Source: Desulfovibrio legallii
GTDB lineage: Bacteria > Desulfobacterota > Desulfovibrionia > Desulfovibrionales > Desulfovibrionaceae
Length of the DNA: 64,000 bases
Assembly: GCF_900102485.1 (NCBI RefSeq)
Contig: NZ_FNBX01000005.1
Coordinates: forward strand, 62,001 to 126,000
Direction: 5' to 3'
Numbering within the stretch: the first letter of the stretch is position 1; each line of letters opens with the position of its first letter. The notes beneath the pieces were generated by a model. That model was given only the letters and a program-made list of their open reading frames with translations. It made no database searches and was not told the DNA's origin. Shown piece by piece: positions 55,952 to 64,000 of the stretch. The translations under genes and the position numbers were made by a program.

Positions 55952-57976
55952 TTACTTTTCGCCGTCGGCCGCGTCCGCCCCGAAGCGGGCGCGCGCCTGC
56001 TGCAGGGCCTCCTCAAGGCGCGTCATCTCTTCCAGAATCTCTTCGCTGCGTTGCTTGCAGGCGTCGAACGCGCGCAGCAGCTCATTGGAGCGGCTGTGGT
56101 CCGCGTAAACCTGCGGGTCGGCCAGCTGGGCCTCCACGGCGCTCTGCTCTTCCAGGACCGCAGCCAGTTCCTTTTCCTGTGCGGCATAGCGCTCCTGCAG
56201 GGGCCTGAGCTCCTTGTGCAGGGCATTGCGGCGCGCGGCCTGTTCGCGCTTAAGGCGCTTCTGCTCTTCACGGGAAAGGGCGGGCTGGTCCTTGGGGGCT
56301 GCCTGCTCCGCCGCGCGGCCGGATTGGGGGCCCGTCGCGCCCGGACCGGATTTAGCCGCGCCCGCGGGCTGGGTCAGACGCGCGCGCCGGGCCGCATCAT
56401 AAGAGGAAAAATCAGGGTAGAGGTCCAGGCCGCGGCGGGTCAGCTCCCAGGCTTCCGCGCCCACCTGGGAGAGCAGCCAGCGGTCATGGGCCACCATGAG
56501 CAGGGTGCCGTCAAACTTCTGCAGGGCGCTGATAAGGGCCTCGCGGCTTTCCAGGTCCAGGTGGTTGGTGGGCTCGTCCAGCAGCAGGAAGTTGCAGCGC
56601 CTGAGGAACAGGCTTGCCAGCACCAGTCGGCTTTTTTCACCACCCGAAAGGGCGCTTACCTGACGGTCAAAATACTCCTGCCCCAGCAGAAAGAGGCCCA
56701 GCACGCTCATGAGCTCTTCTTCCGTGGTGCGCGGATCGGCCAGGCGGCGGATCTCGCCCAGCACGGTGGTGTCCGGCCGCAGGGTGTCCATCTGATGCTG
56801 GGTGTAAAAGCCCAGACGCAGCTGCGGGGCCGTGACCACATTGCCGCCGCAGCGCTCCAGCCGCCCGGCCAGAAGGCGCAGCAGGGTGGATTTGCCGCAG
56901 CCGTTGGGGCCCACCAGGGCCACGCGCTGCCCGCGATAGAGGGTAAAGGTGAGCGCGGGCCAGAGCTCGCGCCCGTCCTCAAAGCGGAAGGCCAGGTCCG
57001 CCGCGGCCAGGGCCACCTTTTCCAGGTGCGGGGCCTCCGGCCAGGTGAAGTTGAGCTCCTTGCGCTTGGGCTCCGGCCGGTAGTCCTCCAGCTGCTTCTC
57101 CAGCTTTTTTGCCATCTTCTGGCGGGAACCAGCCTGGCGGGCCTTGGTGGCCTTGGCCCGGAAGCGCTCCACAAAGGCCATCTTGCGGTTAAGATCGTCC
57201 TGCAACGCGCGGGCCTCGCGTTCGCGCTGGGCGTTGTATTCCTCCTGCAGGGCCAGAAACTGGGTGTAGGTGGCCTTGCGGAACACGGGCCTGGAAAGCC
57301 CCAGATAGAGCACATGGCTGCCCACGTTGTCCATGAACACCCTGTCGTGGGCCACAAAAACCAGCGCGCCCTTGAAATCCAGCAGAAAGGATTCCAGCCA
57401 CTCCACGGCTTCCACGTCCAGGTGGTTGGTGGGTTCGTCCAGCAGCAGCACGTCGGCCCCGGCCGTGAGCACACGGGCCAGTTTGGCACGCTCGCGCCAG
57501 CCGCCGGAAAGCTCCCGCAGGGTACGCCCCCACTTGCGCTCGGCAAAGCCCAGGCCGGAAAGCACGGCCTTGGCCCTGTGCTCCGGATTGTAGCCGTACT
57601 GCGCCTCCAGCTCGGTCTGGCGCTGCATAAGCTCAGCCAGGAGCGCGTTGTCCTTGCGGGCCGCCGCGTCCTCCCACTGGGCCCAGAAGTCGTTCCAGTC
57701 GTGGAGCACGTCCAGCACATAGGTCAGCAGGGGCGTTTCCAGAGCTTCTTCGGAAAGCTCCTGCTCCACAAAGCCCAGGCGGCAGCCGCGCGGCAGCAGA
57801 ACGCGCCCCGCGTCCGGGCTTTCCACCCCGGCCAGCAGGCGCAGCAGGGTGGATTTGCCCGTGCCGTTGGGCCCGCACACGCAGAGCCGCACGCCGGAAT
57901 CCACCTCCAGCGAAAAATTATTGAAAATGTCCCGTCCGCCGAAGGATTTGGAAAGTTCCTGAATAGTGATCTTCAC
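55952..57976 (-). CDS. ABC-F family ATPase
   Basis: The 674-residue soluble protein has two ABC domains in tandem (Walker A GPNGTGKSTLLRLLAG near residue 35 and GPNGCGKSTLLRLLAG near residue 345). The signatures are LSGGWRERAKLARVL and LSGGEKSRLVLASL. Between them lies the ABC-F interdomain linker (FVERFRAKATKARQAGSRQK), and a charged coiled-coil tail follows (570-665). There is no membrane domain. ABC-F proteins act on ribosomes in translation or antibiotic protection; the Uup/YheS-like tail favours a housekeeping role. GTG start, overlapping the epimerase stop (GTGA). Confidence 0.93.
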   Translation of the reverse strand: MKITIQELSKSFGGRDIFNNFSLEVDSGVRLCVCGPNGTGKSTLLRLLAGVESPDAGRVLLPRGCRLGFVEQELSEEALETPLLTYVLDVLHDWNDFWAQWEDAAARKDNALLAELMQRQTELEAQYGYNPEHRAKAVLSGLGFAERKWGRTLRELSGGWRERAKLARVLTAGADVLLLDEPTNHLDVEAVEWLESFLLDFKGALVFVAHDRVFMDNVGSHVLYLGLSRPVFRKATYTQFLALQEEYNAQREREARALQDDLNRKMAFVERFRAKATKARQAGSRQKMAKKLEKQLEDYRPEPKRKELNFTWPEAPHLEKVALAAADLAFRFEDGRELWPALTFTLYRGQRVALVGPNGCGKSTLLRLLAGRLERCGGNVVTAPQLRLGFYTQHQMDTLRPDTTVLGEIRRLADPRTTEEELMSVLGLFLLGQEYFDRQVSALSGGEKSRLVLASLFLRRCNFLLLDEPTNHLDLESREALISALQKFDGTLLMVAHDRWLLSQVGAEAWELTRRGLDLYPDFSSYDAARRARLTQPAGAAKSGPGATGPQSGRAAEQAAPKDQPALSREEQKRLKREQAARRNALHKELRPLQERYAAQEKELAAVLEEQSAVEAQLADPQVYADHSRSNELLRAFDACKQRSEEILEEMTRLEEALQQARARFGADAADGEK

Positions 57977-59151
57977 AGTTGACCCTCGCGGCGATAGCCC
58001 TCCGCGGCTTCACGCATGCCCGCCTCCAGCGCCACTTGCGGGGCAAAGCCCAGCTCGCGGCAAAGGCGGCTGTTGTCGCAGAGCCAGCCCACCTGGCGGG
58101 CTTCGCGGTATTTATCCAGATTCCAGTTGGGGGCGCGCCGGAGCCGCCCGCCGCCCAGAGAGCGCGGCCAGCGGGCCAGCAGGGCGTCGGCGCAGCAGGC
58201 CAGGCCGGAGCTTGCAAGCGCGGCCAGGGCCATGAGCGGCAAAGGCAGGCGGAGAATGCGCACCGGGCCCCTGGGCCGCCCTGTAACCGCGCGCACGGCT
58301 GCGCCCATAACCCGGCAGAACCCGGCCATGCTGTAAACCGCGCCGTCGCTGCAGTGATAGACCCCGCACGCCTCCGGCTTGCAGGCGCAGAGCACGGCCT
58401 GGGCCATATCCGCGGCGTGCACGGCGCTCACGGGGAAGTCGCGCCCCGCGCCGGGGCTCACGGCCAGGCCCAGCCGCACCCCACGGAACACGGGCAGCAG
58501 CCCTTTGTCCCCGGAGCCGTAAATAATGGGCGGCCGCAGCGTCACCAGGCGCGCGCCCAGGGCGCGGCCCAGAATCTGTTCCGTAAGCAGTTTGGACCAG
58601 CCGTAGGCCGAGACCGGGGCCGGGGGCGTCCCCTCCGTAACGCCGGGGGCTGTGGCGCAAGGGCCTGTGGCCGCCAGGCTGGAGACCAGCACAACCCGCG
58701 TCGGGCCCGCGTCGCCCAGGGCCGTGCAGGCCCCGGCCAGAGAGCGGGCCGCCAGGGCGTTGGCCCGCAGATAGTCCTGCCAGCCCAGGCCGAAGAGCAG
58801 GGCGGCCATGTGGATGCAGATATCCTGCCCCTCCAGGGCCGCCGCGAGCCCCTCCCCGGAGGACAGATCGGCCCGCGCCACGGCCGCGCCTTGCGGCAGG
58901 CCGTCCGTACGGGAGGTTGCCCGCACCAGGCAGGTGACCCGCGCGCCCGCGGCCAGCAGCTGCGGCAGCAAATGCCGCCCCACAAAGCCCGTGCCGCCCG
59001 TGAGCAGCACCTTTCTGCCCGCAAGCGCGTTGGGGCAGCTCCCCGCGCCGCCAGGGCGGGCTGCCGCACTGTGGGAAGCGGCCGAAGCTGCAGCGGCGCA
59101 GTCTGCCGCGGCCGGAAAGGGCTGCCGCGACGCGGCGGGGGCGTTGCTCAT
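57973..59151 (-). CDS. NAD-dependent epimerase/dehydratase family protein
   Basis: The 392-residue extended short-chain dehydrogenase-like protein has a 45-residue low-complexity N-terminus. The NAD-binding LLTGGTGFVGRHLLPQL follows near residue 48, VSSLAATG near residue 155 and the catalytic YGWSKLLTEQ near residue 190. The C-terminal part is longer than in sugar epimerases and has a hydrophobic stretch (LPLPLMALAALASSGLACCA), as in 3-beta-HSD-like or UDP-sugar relatives. The substrate is unknown. It overlaps both neighbours by four bases (ATGA, GTGA), so GNAT-epimerase-ABC-F are translationally coupled. Confidence 0.87.
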   Translation of the reverse strand: MSNAPAASRQPFPAAADCAAAASAASHSAAARPGGAGSCPNALAGRKVLLTGGTGFVGRHLLPQLLAAGARVTCLVRATSRTDGLPQGAAVARADLSSGEGLAAALEGQDICIHMAALLFGLGWQDYLRANALAARSLAGACTALGDAGPTRVVLVSSLAATGPCATAPGVTEGTPPAPVSAYGWSKLLTEQILGRALGARLVTLRPPIIYGSGDKGLLPVFRGVRLGLAVSPGAGRDFPVSAVHAADMAQAVLCACKPEACGVYHCSDGAVYSMAGFCRVMGAAVRAVTGRPRGPVRILRLPLPLMALAALASSGLACCADALLARWPRSLGGGRLRRAPNWNLDKYREARQVGWLCDNSRLCRELGFAPQVALEAGMREAAEGYRREGQL

Positions 59152-60308
59152 GAGGCGGCCTCGGCGTCGTCCGGCGCTTCCGCCGTGATTTCCCGCCGGT
59201 AAATGCGGTAGCGCTTGGTGATGCGGCCGGAAAAATCCTCAATAAGCTCATCCACGGCCACGTTGTCCTCCAGCACCCAGGAGCCTTCCACCCACTGGAA
59301 TTCCGGCTTGCGCCGCGCCGTCTCCAGCATGTAGTCCAGAAGCAGCAAAGGCAGGCCCAGGAGGCGGAATTCCTCCTTGATGCCAAAGAGGATGATGCGA
59401 TAGCCGCTGCGGATGGCCGCGCGGGAACGCCACCAGTGCCAGGGGGCCAGGGGGCCCAGGCCGCCGTTGAGGCGCTTGAGCAGGGGGTTCATGTCCGGCA
59501 GGGCCACCATGCCCGCGGCGGGCTCGTCCTGATGGAAGAAGAGCGCAAAAAACTCCGGATCCAGAATGCCGGAAAGCTCCTTGACGTGCTCCTGCGCCTC
59601 GCCCTCGGAAAGGGGCGCAAAGCCCCAGTTTTTGGCCCAGGAAATGCGGTAGATTTCCAGCATGGCCCGGATGTCGTCCTTGAGGGTGGCCTTGCTGGAG
59701 GTGCGGCAGGTGAAGCGGGCCTCGGCCTTGAGCCGGGCCACCTCCGCGCTGAGCCATTCCGGCGGGGTCATGCGGCTGCGCTCGATAAGGTAGGCAAAAA
59801 GATCCTGCTCCTTGCGCAGACGCCAGCTTTCCAAAAATTCCGCGTAGTAGGGCGGATTCCAGGGCATCATAATGGTGGGCGCGAGTTCAAAGCCGTCCAC
59901 CAGCAGGCCGCAGGTATAATTGGTGGAGGGGTTGAGCGGCCCGCGCATGAAGTCCATGCCCTCATGGGCCAGCCAGCCGCGCGCCGCGTCCAGCAGGGCG
60001 TGGGCGGCCTCGCGGTCTTCGGCGCACTCAAAAAAACCGAAGGCCCCGCAGCGCTCCTGGGCGTAGCTGTTGTACTTTTCGTCCACAATGGCGGCAATGC
60101 GGCCCACGGGCACGCCGTCGCGCAGGGCCAGAAAAAGCTCGCGCCGGGCCGTCTCCCAAAAAGGATGCCGGCCGGGGGTCAGCAGGCGGCTGTCCTGGCT
60201 TTTGAGGGGCGGCGTCCAGGGGGACTCCGGAGCGTAAAGCCCGAAGGGCAGGTCCACAAAGGTCGCGAGTTCCCCTCCCGACCGCACGGGCGCAATGCAG
60301 AGCCCCAT
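59148..60308 (-). CDS. GNAT-fold N-acyltransferase-like protein
   Basis: The 386-residue protein resembles the YghO-like acyl-CoA N-acyltransferase group: an N-terminal PFGLYAPESPWTPPL, then VPVGRIAAIVDEKYN (beta strands 4-5 of the first fold) and FFECAEDREAAHALLDAA. A middle RGPLNPSTNYTCGLLVDGF segment and a second GNAT-like half ending ITKRYRIYRREI complete it. No substrate is known. It starts 2 bases after pyrD and overlaps the epimerase start, so it is carried in the pyr operon. Pairing with an epimerase suggests a lipid- or envelope-related acylation, which is inference. Confidence 0.78.
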   Translation of the reverse strand: MGLCIAPVRSGGELATFVDLPFGLYAPESPWTPPLKSQDSRLLTPGRHPFWETARRELFLALRDGVPVGRIAAIVDEKYNSYAQERCGAFGFFECAEDREAAHALLDAARGWLAHEGMDFMRGPLNPSTNYTCGLLVDGFELAPTIMMPWNPPYYAEFLESWRLRKEQDLFAYLIERSRMTPPEWLSAEVARLKAEARFTCRTSSKATLKDDIRAMLEIYRISWAKNWGFAPLSEGEAQEHVKELSGILDPEFFALFFHQDEPAAGMVALPDMNPLLKRLNGGLGPLAPWHWWRSRAAIRSGYRIILFGIKEEFRLLGLPLLLLDYMLETARRKPEFQWVEGSWVLEDNVAVDELIEDFSGRITKRYRIYRREITAEAPDDAEAAS

Positions 60309-60310
60309 GT

Positions 60311-61240
60311 CTAGCTGTCCAGCTCAAGGCTGCCGCAGAACGCGGCCAGGTTGTCGATATTCAGACGCTGGCAGGCCGCGGGCAAATCCCGCGCCAGGGC
60401 AAAGGCGCAGTCGGGGCGCAAGAAGTTGCCCGTGCCCACCTGCACGGCCTGCGCGCCCGCCAGCAAAAATTCCAGGGCATCCTCGGCGGTGAGGATGCCG
60501 CCGACGCCCACTATCGGGATTTTGACCGCCCGCGCCGCCTGCCACACGCAGCGCAGGGCCACGGGCTTGATGGCCGGGCCGGAGAGCCCGCCCACCACAT
60601 TGGCCAGACGGGGCCTGCGGGTCTGCACATCCACGGCCATGCCCAGGAGCGTGTTGATGCACGAGATGCTGTCCGCCCCTGCAGCCTCCACGCTGCGGGC
60701 CATCTGGGCAATATCCGTCACATTGGGCGAAAGTTTGACCATGATGTGCTTATCCGGCGCGGCCTTGCGCACGGCCTCCGTAACCTGGGCGGCCATGGCC
60801 GGATCCTGGCCGAAGGCAAGCCCCCCCTGCCGCACGTTGGGGCAGGAGACGTTGACCTCCAGGGCCGCCACGCCTTCCTCCCGGTTGAGGCGCGCGGCAA
60901 GCTCGCCGAACTCCTCCGTCGAGGCGGCGTAAATATTGACGATGACGGCTGTTTCCGCCCAGGGCAGGTGGGGCAGCTTGCGGACGCAGAAATCCTCCAC
61001 GCCGTCGTTCTGCAGGCCCACGGCGTTGAGCATGCCCGCCGTGGTTTCCACAATGCGCGGCGTGGGATTGCCGGGCCGCGGCGTGAGGGAAAGGCCCTTG
61101 GTGACCAGCCCGCCCAGGGAAGCCAGATCGCCGTAAGAGGCGAACTCCAGCCCGTAACCGAAGGTGCCGGAAGCCGTGAGCACAGGATTCTTCAGGGTCA
61201 GATCGTGATTCTGTCCCTTAAGGGTGACGGAAAGGTCCAT
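60311..61240 (-). CDS. pyrD: Dihydroorotate dehydrogenase, class 1B catalytic subunit
   Basis: The 309-residue FMN enzyme oxidises dihydroorotate to orotate. Class 1 features are visible: NPVLTASGTFGYG (residues 18-30), the catalytic Cys133 in LEVNVSCPNVRQGGLAFG, KLSPNVTDI and the phosphate-binding GVGGILTAEDALEFLLAGA. A partner PyrK gene immediately upstream identifies it as class 1B, which passes electrons to NAD. The intervening 189 bases are GC-rich and contain no gene. Confidence 0.97.
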   Translation of the reverse strand: MDLSVTLKGQNHDLTLKNPVLTASGTFGYGLEFASYGDLASLGGLVTKGLSLTPRPGNPTPRIVETTAGMLNAVGLQNDGVEDFCVRKLPHLPWAETAVIVNIYAASTEEFGELAARLNREEGVAALEVNVSCPNVRQGGLAFGQDPAMAAQVTEAVRKAAPDKHIMVKLSPNVTDIAQMARSVEAAGADSISCINTLLGMAVDVQTRRPRLANVVGGLSGPAIKPVALRCVWQAARAVKIPIVGVGGILTAEDALEFLLAGAQAVQVGTGNFLRPDCAFALARDLPAACQRLNIDNLAAFCGSLELDS

Positions 61241-61429
61241 GGGTTCTCCACCGTCCGCAACGTTGGCGCGCGCGGCGCGGCACTCCGCGCCGGGGCGCTC
61301 CTGCGACGCGCATGGCCGGTTCGGGCGCGTCCGGGTCGGTTCGCGGCCGCAGCGGCGTCCGCCCCGGCCTGGGCGGCTCCCCGCCGAGGGGGAGCGGCCG
61401 CGCGCAAGACCGCCGCCGGTCGCGCCGCG

Positions 61430-62239
61430 TTACAGTTCTACCTGATCGGACCAGAATACCGGCCCGTGGTTGCACACCTGCACATAGCCCTCGCGCTTCT
61501 CAGGCACGGGCCAGGCCGCCGTAGTCTTGGTCACGCAGCCCAGGCACGCGCCCACGCCGCAGGCCATGCGGTTTTCCAGCGAAAGCTGGCAGCGCACGCC
61601 CGTTTCCGCGGCGAATTTCTGCACCGTGCGCAGAAAAGGCACGGGCCCGCAGGCCAGGACAAGCCCCTTCTGTTCGGCGTATTCGCCCATGCGCTCCTGC
61701 AGGGTGAAGATAAAGTTGTCCAGATCGCCGGGCACGGTTTCCCGCAGGGTGTCCAGGGGCACATGTTCGTTGATGCTGTCCACGGGGTAGCAGCTGAGGG
61801 GCTCCCGATGGCCGAAGAGCATGGTCAGGTTCCAGGGCTTGGGGTGCTCGCTCACATAGCCCACAAAAGGCACGATGCCCATGCCCCCGGCCAGGAGCAG
61901 GGTGGGGGTGTCCGGCTCCATGACGAAGCCGTTGCCCAGCGGGCCCCAGACGCGCACGCTGTCCCCGGCCTTAAGCTGGGCCATGCGCTTTGTGCCTTTG
62001 CCGCGCACCTGGAAGAAGCAGATCATGTGGCGGGCCGTCATGTGGCAGATGCCCAGAGGACGCGCCCAGGGGATGTCCAGCCCGAAATTGTGGGGGCGGA
62101 GCATCACAAACTGGCCCGGCTTCCACTGCGTCCATTCCGGACGGGCGAGCCGCAGGGCGAAGAAGCGGCTTTCGTGTCCTGTCTGGCCGAAGGGCACCAA
62201 GTCCAGAACCTCAAGCTCGCAGGAGGTTGGTTGCGACAT
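61430..62239 (-). CDS. pyrK: Dihydroorotate dehydrogenase electron-transfer subunit
   Basis: The 269-residue subunit carries FAD and a 2Fe-2S cluster. The FAD-binding RPLGICHMT segment is near residue 64, the NAD-binding LLAGGMGIVPFVGYV near residue 114, and the cluster Cys set MACGVGACLGCV with a further Cys in VQVCNHGPVF lies near the C-terminus. It relays electrons from PyrD to NAD. The ATG at 62239 gives the usual N-terminus. No ribosome site precedes it; a strong promoter is placed so that transcription should start at or next to the A of the ATG. Confidence 0.95.
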   Translation of the reverse strand: MSQPTSCELEVLDLVPFGQTGHESRFFALRLARPEWTQWKPGQFVMLRPHNFGLDIPWARPLGICHMTARHMICFFQVRGKGTKRMAQLKAGDSVRVWGPLGNGFVMEPDTPTLLLAGGMGIVPFVGYVSEHPKPWNLTMLFGHREPLSCYPVDSINEHVPLDTLRETVPGDLDNFIFTLQERMGEYAEQKGLVLACGPVPFLRTVQKFAAETGVRCQLSLENRMACGVGACLGCVTKTTAAWPVPEKREGYVQVCNHGPVFWSDQVEL

Positions 62240-62245
62240 ATGTCT

Positions 62246-62274
62246 ACTATAGGCGGAGAGCCCGGCCCGGTCAA
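62246..62274 (-). promoter_or_regulatory. Promoter of the pyrK operon, leaderless geometry
   Basis: On the minus strand TTGACC (62274-62269), a 17-base spacer and TATAGT (62251-62246) make a near-consensus sigma-70 promoter. The pyrK ATG begins at 62239, only six bases after the -10, where transcription would start. No Shine-Dalgarno-like sequence lies between. Confidence 0.75.
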
Positions 62275-62442
62275 CAGGCCGAAGCGGAAAGGCCGGTGCG
62301 GCGGCGCGGGCCCCATAACGCCCCCCAAAGGGCCGGAGCGCCCACTGCAGCGCATCGCGGCTGCGACACAGGCGCGGCGACTGCGCAAACGGCCGCCCGG
62401 AGCAACTGGCGGGCCGGTTCGCCCCCGCAGGGGGGAGGGGGA

Positions 62443-62586
62443 CGCCATCAGCGTTGAAATGCCGTGACGCCTGCGCGGGCAGACGTTTGCCGCGCAGACG
62501 CAAGCGAATGCATTATGCCGGCAAAAAGCCGGAACGGGCGGGGCGCAACCTTTGAGAACGCCTCTGCCCAAAGGCAAGCTGCGCTA
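62443..62586 (+). repeat. Family B repeat, degraded copy (B10)
   Basis: The left hairpin is half lost (TTGAAATGCCG at 62454-62464), the centre is eroded and the right hairpin partly kept (CCTTTGAGAACGCCTCTGCCCAAAGG). The right end GCTGCGCTA finishes at 62586 and provides the TAG stop of the small gene on the minus strand. It fills much of the 62240-62583 gap. Confidence 0.65.
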
Positions 62587-62832
62587 CAGACCCAGCAGGG
62601 CGAAGACGCGGCTCTGGCTGAGGTTGTGCGCGGCCAGCGCGCCCACGCTGTCCCCCAGGATCATGTTCTGGGTTTCGTGCAGCACGCCCTCGGCTTCTTC
62701 ATCGGTGAGCAGATTGGCGGTGCTCAGGCTGACCACGTCCTGCACGGCGGCGGGGGCGGCGGAAGCCGCGCTCTCTTTGTCCGAAAGAAGGAAATTGAAG
62801 GGGTTGGCGGCGTTGATGCTGGAAATTTCCAT
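62584..62832 (-). CDS. Small hypothetical protein, 82 aa
   Basis: I do not recognise the family. The 82-residue protein starts MEISSINAANPFNFLLSD, has an Ala-rich middle and a C-terminal helix pair (TDEEAEGVLHETQNMILGDSVGALAAHN, then SRVFALLGL). There is no signal or membrane segment. GAGG lies 8 bases before the ATG. The stop TAG lies at the edge of repeat B10, so the last residues could have been altered by the insertion. Amphipathic helices suggest a small adaptor-like protein, but this is a guess. Confidence 0.65.
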   Translation of the reverse strand: MEISSINAANPFNFLLSDKESAASAAPAAVQDVVSLSTANLLTDEEAEGVLHETQNMILGDSVGALAAHNLSQSRVFALLGL

Positions 62833-62932
62833 GCTGGCGTCCTCGCATTTTGCGCGCCCTTGCGGGCGGAGGGGTCAAATTTGCCGCACAAGGGTGCGGA
62901 CGCCGGGAAAGATGCAATTTGCGGGCCAGAAA

Positions 62933-62965
62933 ACAGCCCCAGGACGCAAGGCCCCAGGGCTGTTC
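62933..62965 (-). terminator. Terminator of the Fe-S/CCG gene
   Basis: ACAGCCC (62933-62939) pairs with GGGCTGT (62957-62963). On the minus strand the hairpin is followed by TTTT. It lies about 65 bases after the stop of the upstream gene and about 100 bases before the small gene. Confidence 0.55.
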
Positions 62966-63026
62966 GCAGCATTGCGCACGCCGCAAGGCCCTTGCCCGAC
63001 GACCAGCCGGGAAGAGCCGCCGCGGC

Positions 63027-64000
63027 TCAGGCTTCGTCCTCCTGCGCTTCTTCCGCCGCTGCGCCCGGCGTCACGGCGCTTACGTCCACCACGCGGACGT
63101 CGCCGCGGGTTTCGTTAACTTTTTTGCGGAAGCTCTGGCGGCGGTCTTCGCCGTCCAGAAGCCCGGCCAGCCATTCCATGACGTGCAGCACCGGGCGCTT
63201 CTCATGCATATTAATGCAGCAGCGGGCAATGCCGATCTTGCACGAGGGGCAGCCCACCACTACCGGGCCCTGGTAGCCGCCTTCAAAATCCTTGCCCAGG
63301 CGCTCCTGCTTGCGGGCCCGCAGCAGGTTGTAGATCTGGGGCGAGGTCACCGCGCCCATGCCCGATTCGCCGCAGCAGCCGGGGTTGAGGCGCACCTGCG
63401 CCCCGCTGAAATCGGAAAGCGCCCTGACAATCTGGTTCTGGCCCTTGATTTTGTGCACGTCGGCCCATTCGCAGTGACAGGCCCCGTGGTAGATGAGCTC
63501 CGCGCCTTCGGGCAGGGGCGCGCGGATATCCTCTTTGCGCAGCAAGGGCAGCACGATCTGGCCCACGTCGCGGATGGTCAGATCCGGGAAGAGGGTTTCC
63601 ATGTGCATGCGCTCCAGGCCGTCGCGGCAGGAGCCGCAGGCCGTGGCCAGATGTTTGACGCTGAAGCCCTGTTTGACCAGGTTGCGCAGCATGGAAGTCA
63701 GGTACTGGCGATTTTGCGCCAGGTTGTCCTCAAAGGCCGTATCCATGCCCGCGGCCAGCAGGGGGAAGCCGCAGCAGAGGTGCCGGGGCGGCACGGCCAC
63801 GGCAAAGCCCGCCTTAAGCAGGAGCAGGATGGAAGACATGCCGATGCGGTCGTAAAAAAGCGCCCCGCCGCAGCCGGGGAAGTAGAGCACGCAGGGCATG
63901 CCGGGCCTGGGCTCGGCGGGCGCGAAGACAGAGCCGCGGTGCAGCTTGAGGGCCTCGTAAAGATTGGTGTAGCCCATCTTGGGCCCCCGCCCGGAGAACA
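63027..64000 (-). CDS. CCG-domain Fe-S oxidoreductase, C-terminal part (cut by window edge)
   Basis: The visible C-terminal part contains two cysteine-rich CCG repeats: YFPGCGG with HLCCGFP, ACGSCRDGLE, then HGACHCEW with NPGCCGESGMG and VGCPSCKIG. These bind Fe-S centres in HdrB/GlpC/GlcF-type electron-transfer proteins. An in-frame ATG occurs at 63977, but the frame stays open to the window edge and the preceding codons (FSGRGPK) read like protein. It is probably the end of a larger FAD or ferredoxin-fused lactate/glycolate dehydrogenase-like enzyme of sulfate reducers. The acidic tail is Glu/Ala-rich. Confidence 0.82.
   Translation of the reverse strand, partial: FSGRGPKMGYTNLYEALKLHRGSVFAPAEPRPGMPCVLYFPGCGGALFYDRIGMSSILLLLKAGFAVAVPPRHLCCGFPLLAAGMDTAFEDNLAQNRQYLTSMLRNLVKQGFSVKHLATACGSCRDGLERMHMETLFPDLTIRDVGQIVLPLLRKEDIRAPLPEGAELIYHGACHCEWADVHKIKGQNQIVRALSDFSGAQVRLNPGCCGESGMGAVTSPQIYNLLRARKQERLGKDFEGGYQGPVVVGCPSCKIGIARCCINMHEKRPVLHVMEWLAGLLDGEDRRQSFRKKVNETRGDVRVVDVSAVTPGAAAEEAQEDEA

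Overview
The window looks like a chromosomal segment of a GC-rich deltaproteobacterium, most likely a Desulfovibrio relative (Desulfovibrionaceae). This rests on gene content and order: a DUF4911 gene beside pyrH, an ArsR-methyltransferase fusion directly ahead of ahcY (the SahR arrangement described in Desulfovibrio), a CCG-domain iron-sulfur protein, and a full urea transporter plus urease cluster. It is inference, not a species call. Almost all genes are ordinary chromosomal ones. The unusual content is a dense population of interspersed palindromic repeats.

Layout. 1-3246 (minus): azlC-azlD-DUF4911-pyrH-frr-uppS (uppS runs off the left edge). 3837-5639 (plus): rpsB-tsf. 5974-8483: a glycosyltransferase and an undecaprenyl-phosphate sugar transferase. 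8831-18960 (plus): MarC protein, NCS2 permease, lepB, comM, a methyltransferase, a PHP-UvrD fusion, tyrS. 19177-19614: a decayed chemoreceptor fragment. 19965-21288 (minus): a small conserved protein and a DUF721/DciA-like gene. 21458-23871 (plus): sahR-ahcY with a promoter/operator. 24131-35741 (minus): urtABCDE-ureDABC-ureEFG behind a good sigma-54 promoter match. 36172-41130: cheV, nth, cutA, a PfkB kinase, a YdcZ-type transporter and an A+T-rich, probably acquired methyltransferase. 41250-44066: parB and parA, separated by a zinc-ribbon gene on the opposite strand, with two perfect parS sites. 44535-48796 (plus): a receiver protein, a DsbA-like thioredoxin protein, an NlpC/P60 lipoprotein and a MerR-type protein, with long gene-poor gaps. 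49139-57976 (minus): a MoaD/ThiS-like protein, a nucleoside-recognition membrane protein, rnhA, recD2, aroC, a mutT-type gene and an ABC-F ATPase. 57973-62239 (minus): epimerase, GNAT-like protein, pyrD and pyrK, in one operon with the ABC-F gene. 62584-64000 (minus): a small unknown protein and a partial Fe-S/CCG oxidoreductase.

Two repeat families run through the intergenic spaces. Family B (about 148 bp; ten sites counting degraded and minimal ones) has three hairpins (left, central, right) whose stems keep pairing through paired base changes between copies. Its ends begin TAG(G/A)GCA in both inward directions and are often flanked by TA. Five genes that run into a family B end all use that terminal TAG as their stop codon. 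Family A (about 100 bp; four clear copies plus remnants) is a near-perfect 21-23 bp stem around ACTTTTGT/ACAAAAGT followed by a conserved tail containing TTCAAAAAACTTTT. A and B copies tend to sit beside each other, and both have entered the urease operon. No mobilising enzyme for either family is in the window.

The genes work together in a few units: urea uptake and hydrolysis under likely nitrogen (sigma-54) control; SAH-responsive control of SAH hydrolase; pyrimidine synthesis (pyrK-pyrD), whose predicted transcript is leaderless or nearly so; and chromosome partition (parA, parB, parS). No tRNA, rRNA, CRISPR array, complete insertion sequence or prophage was seen.
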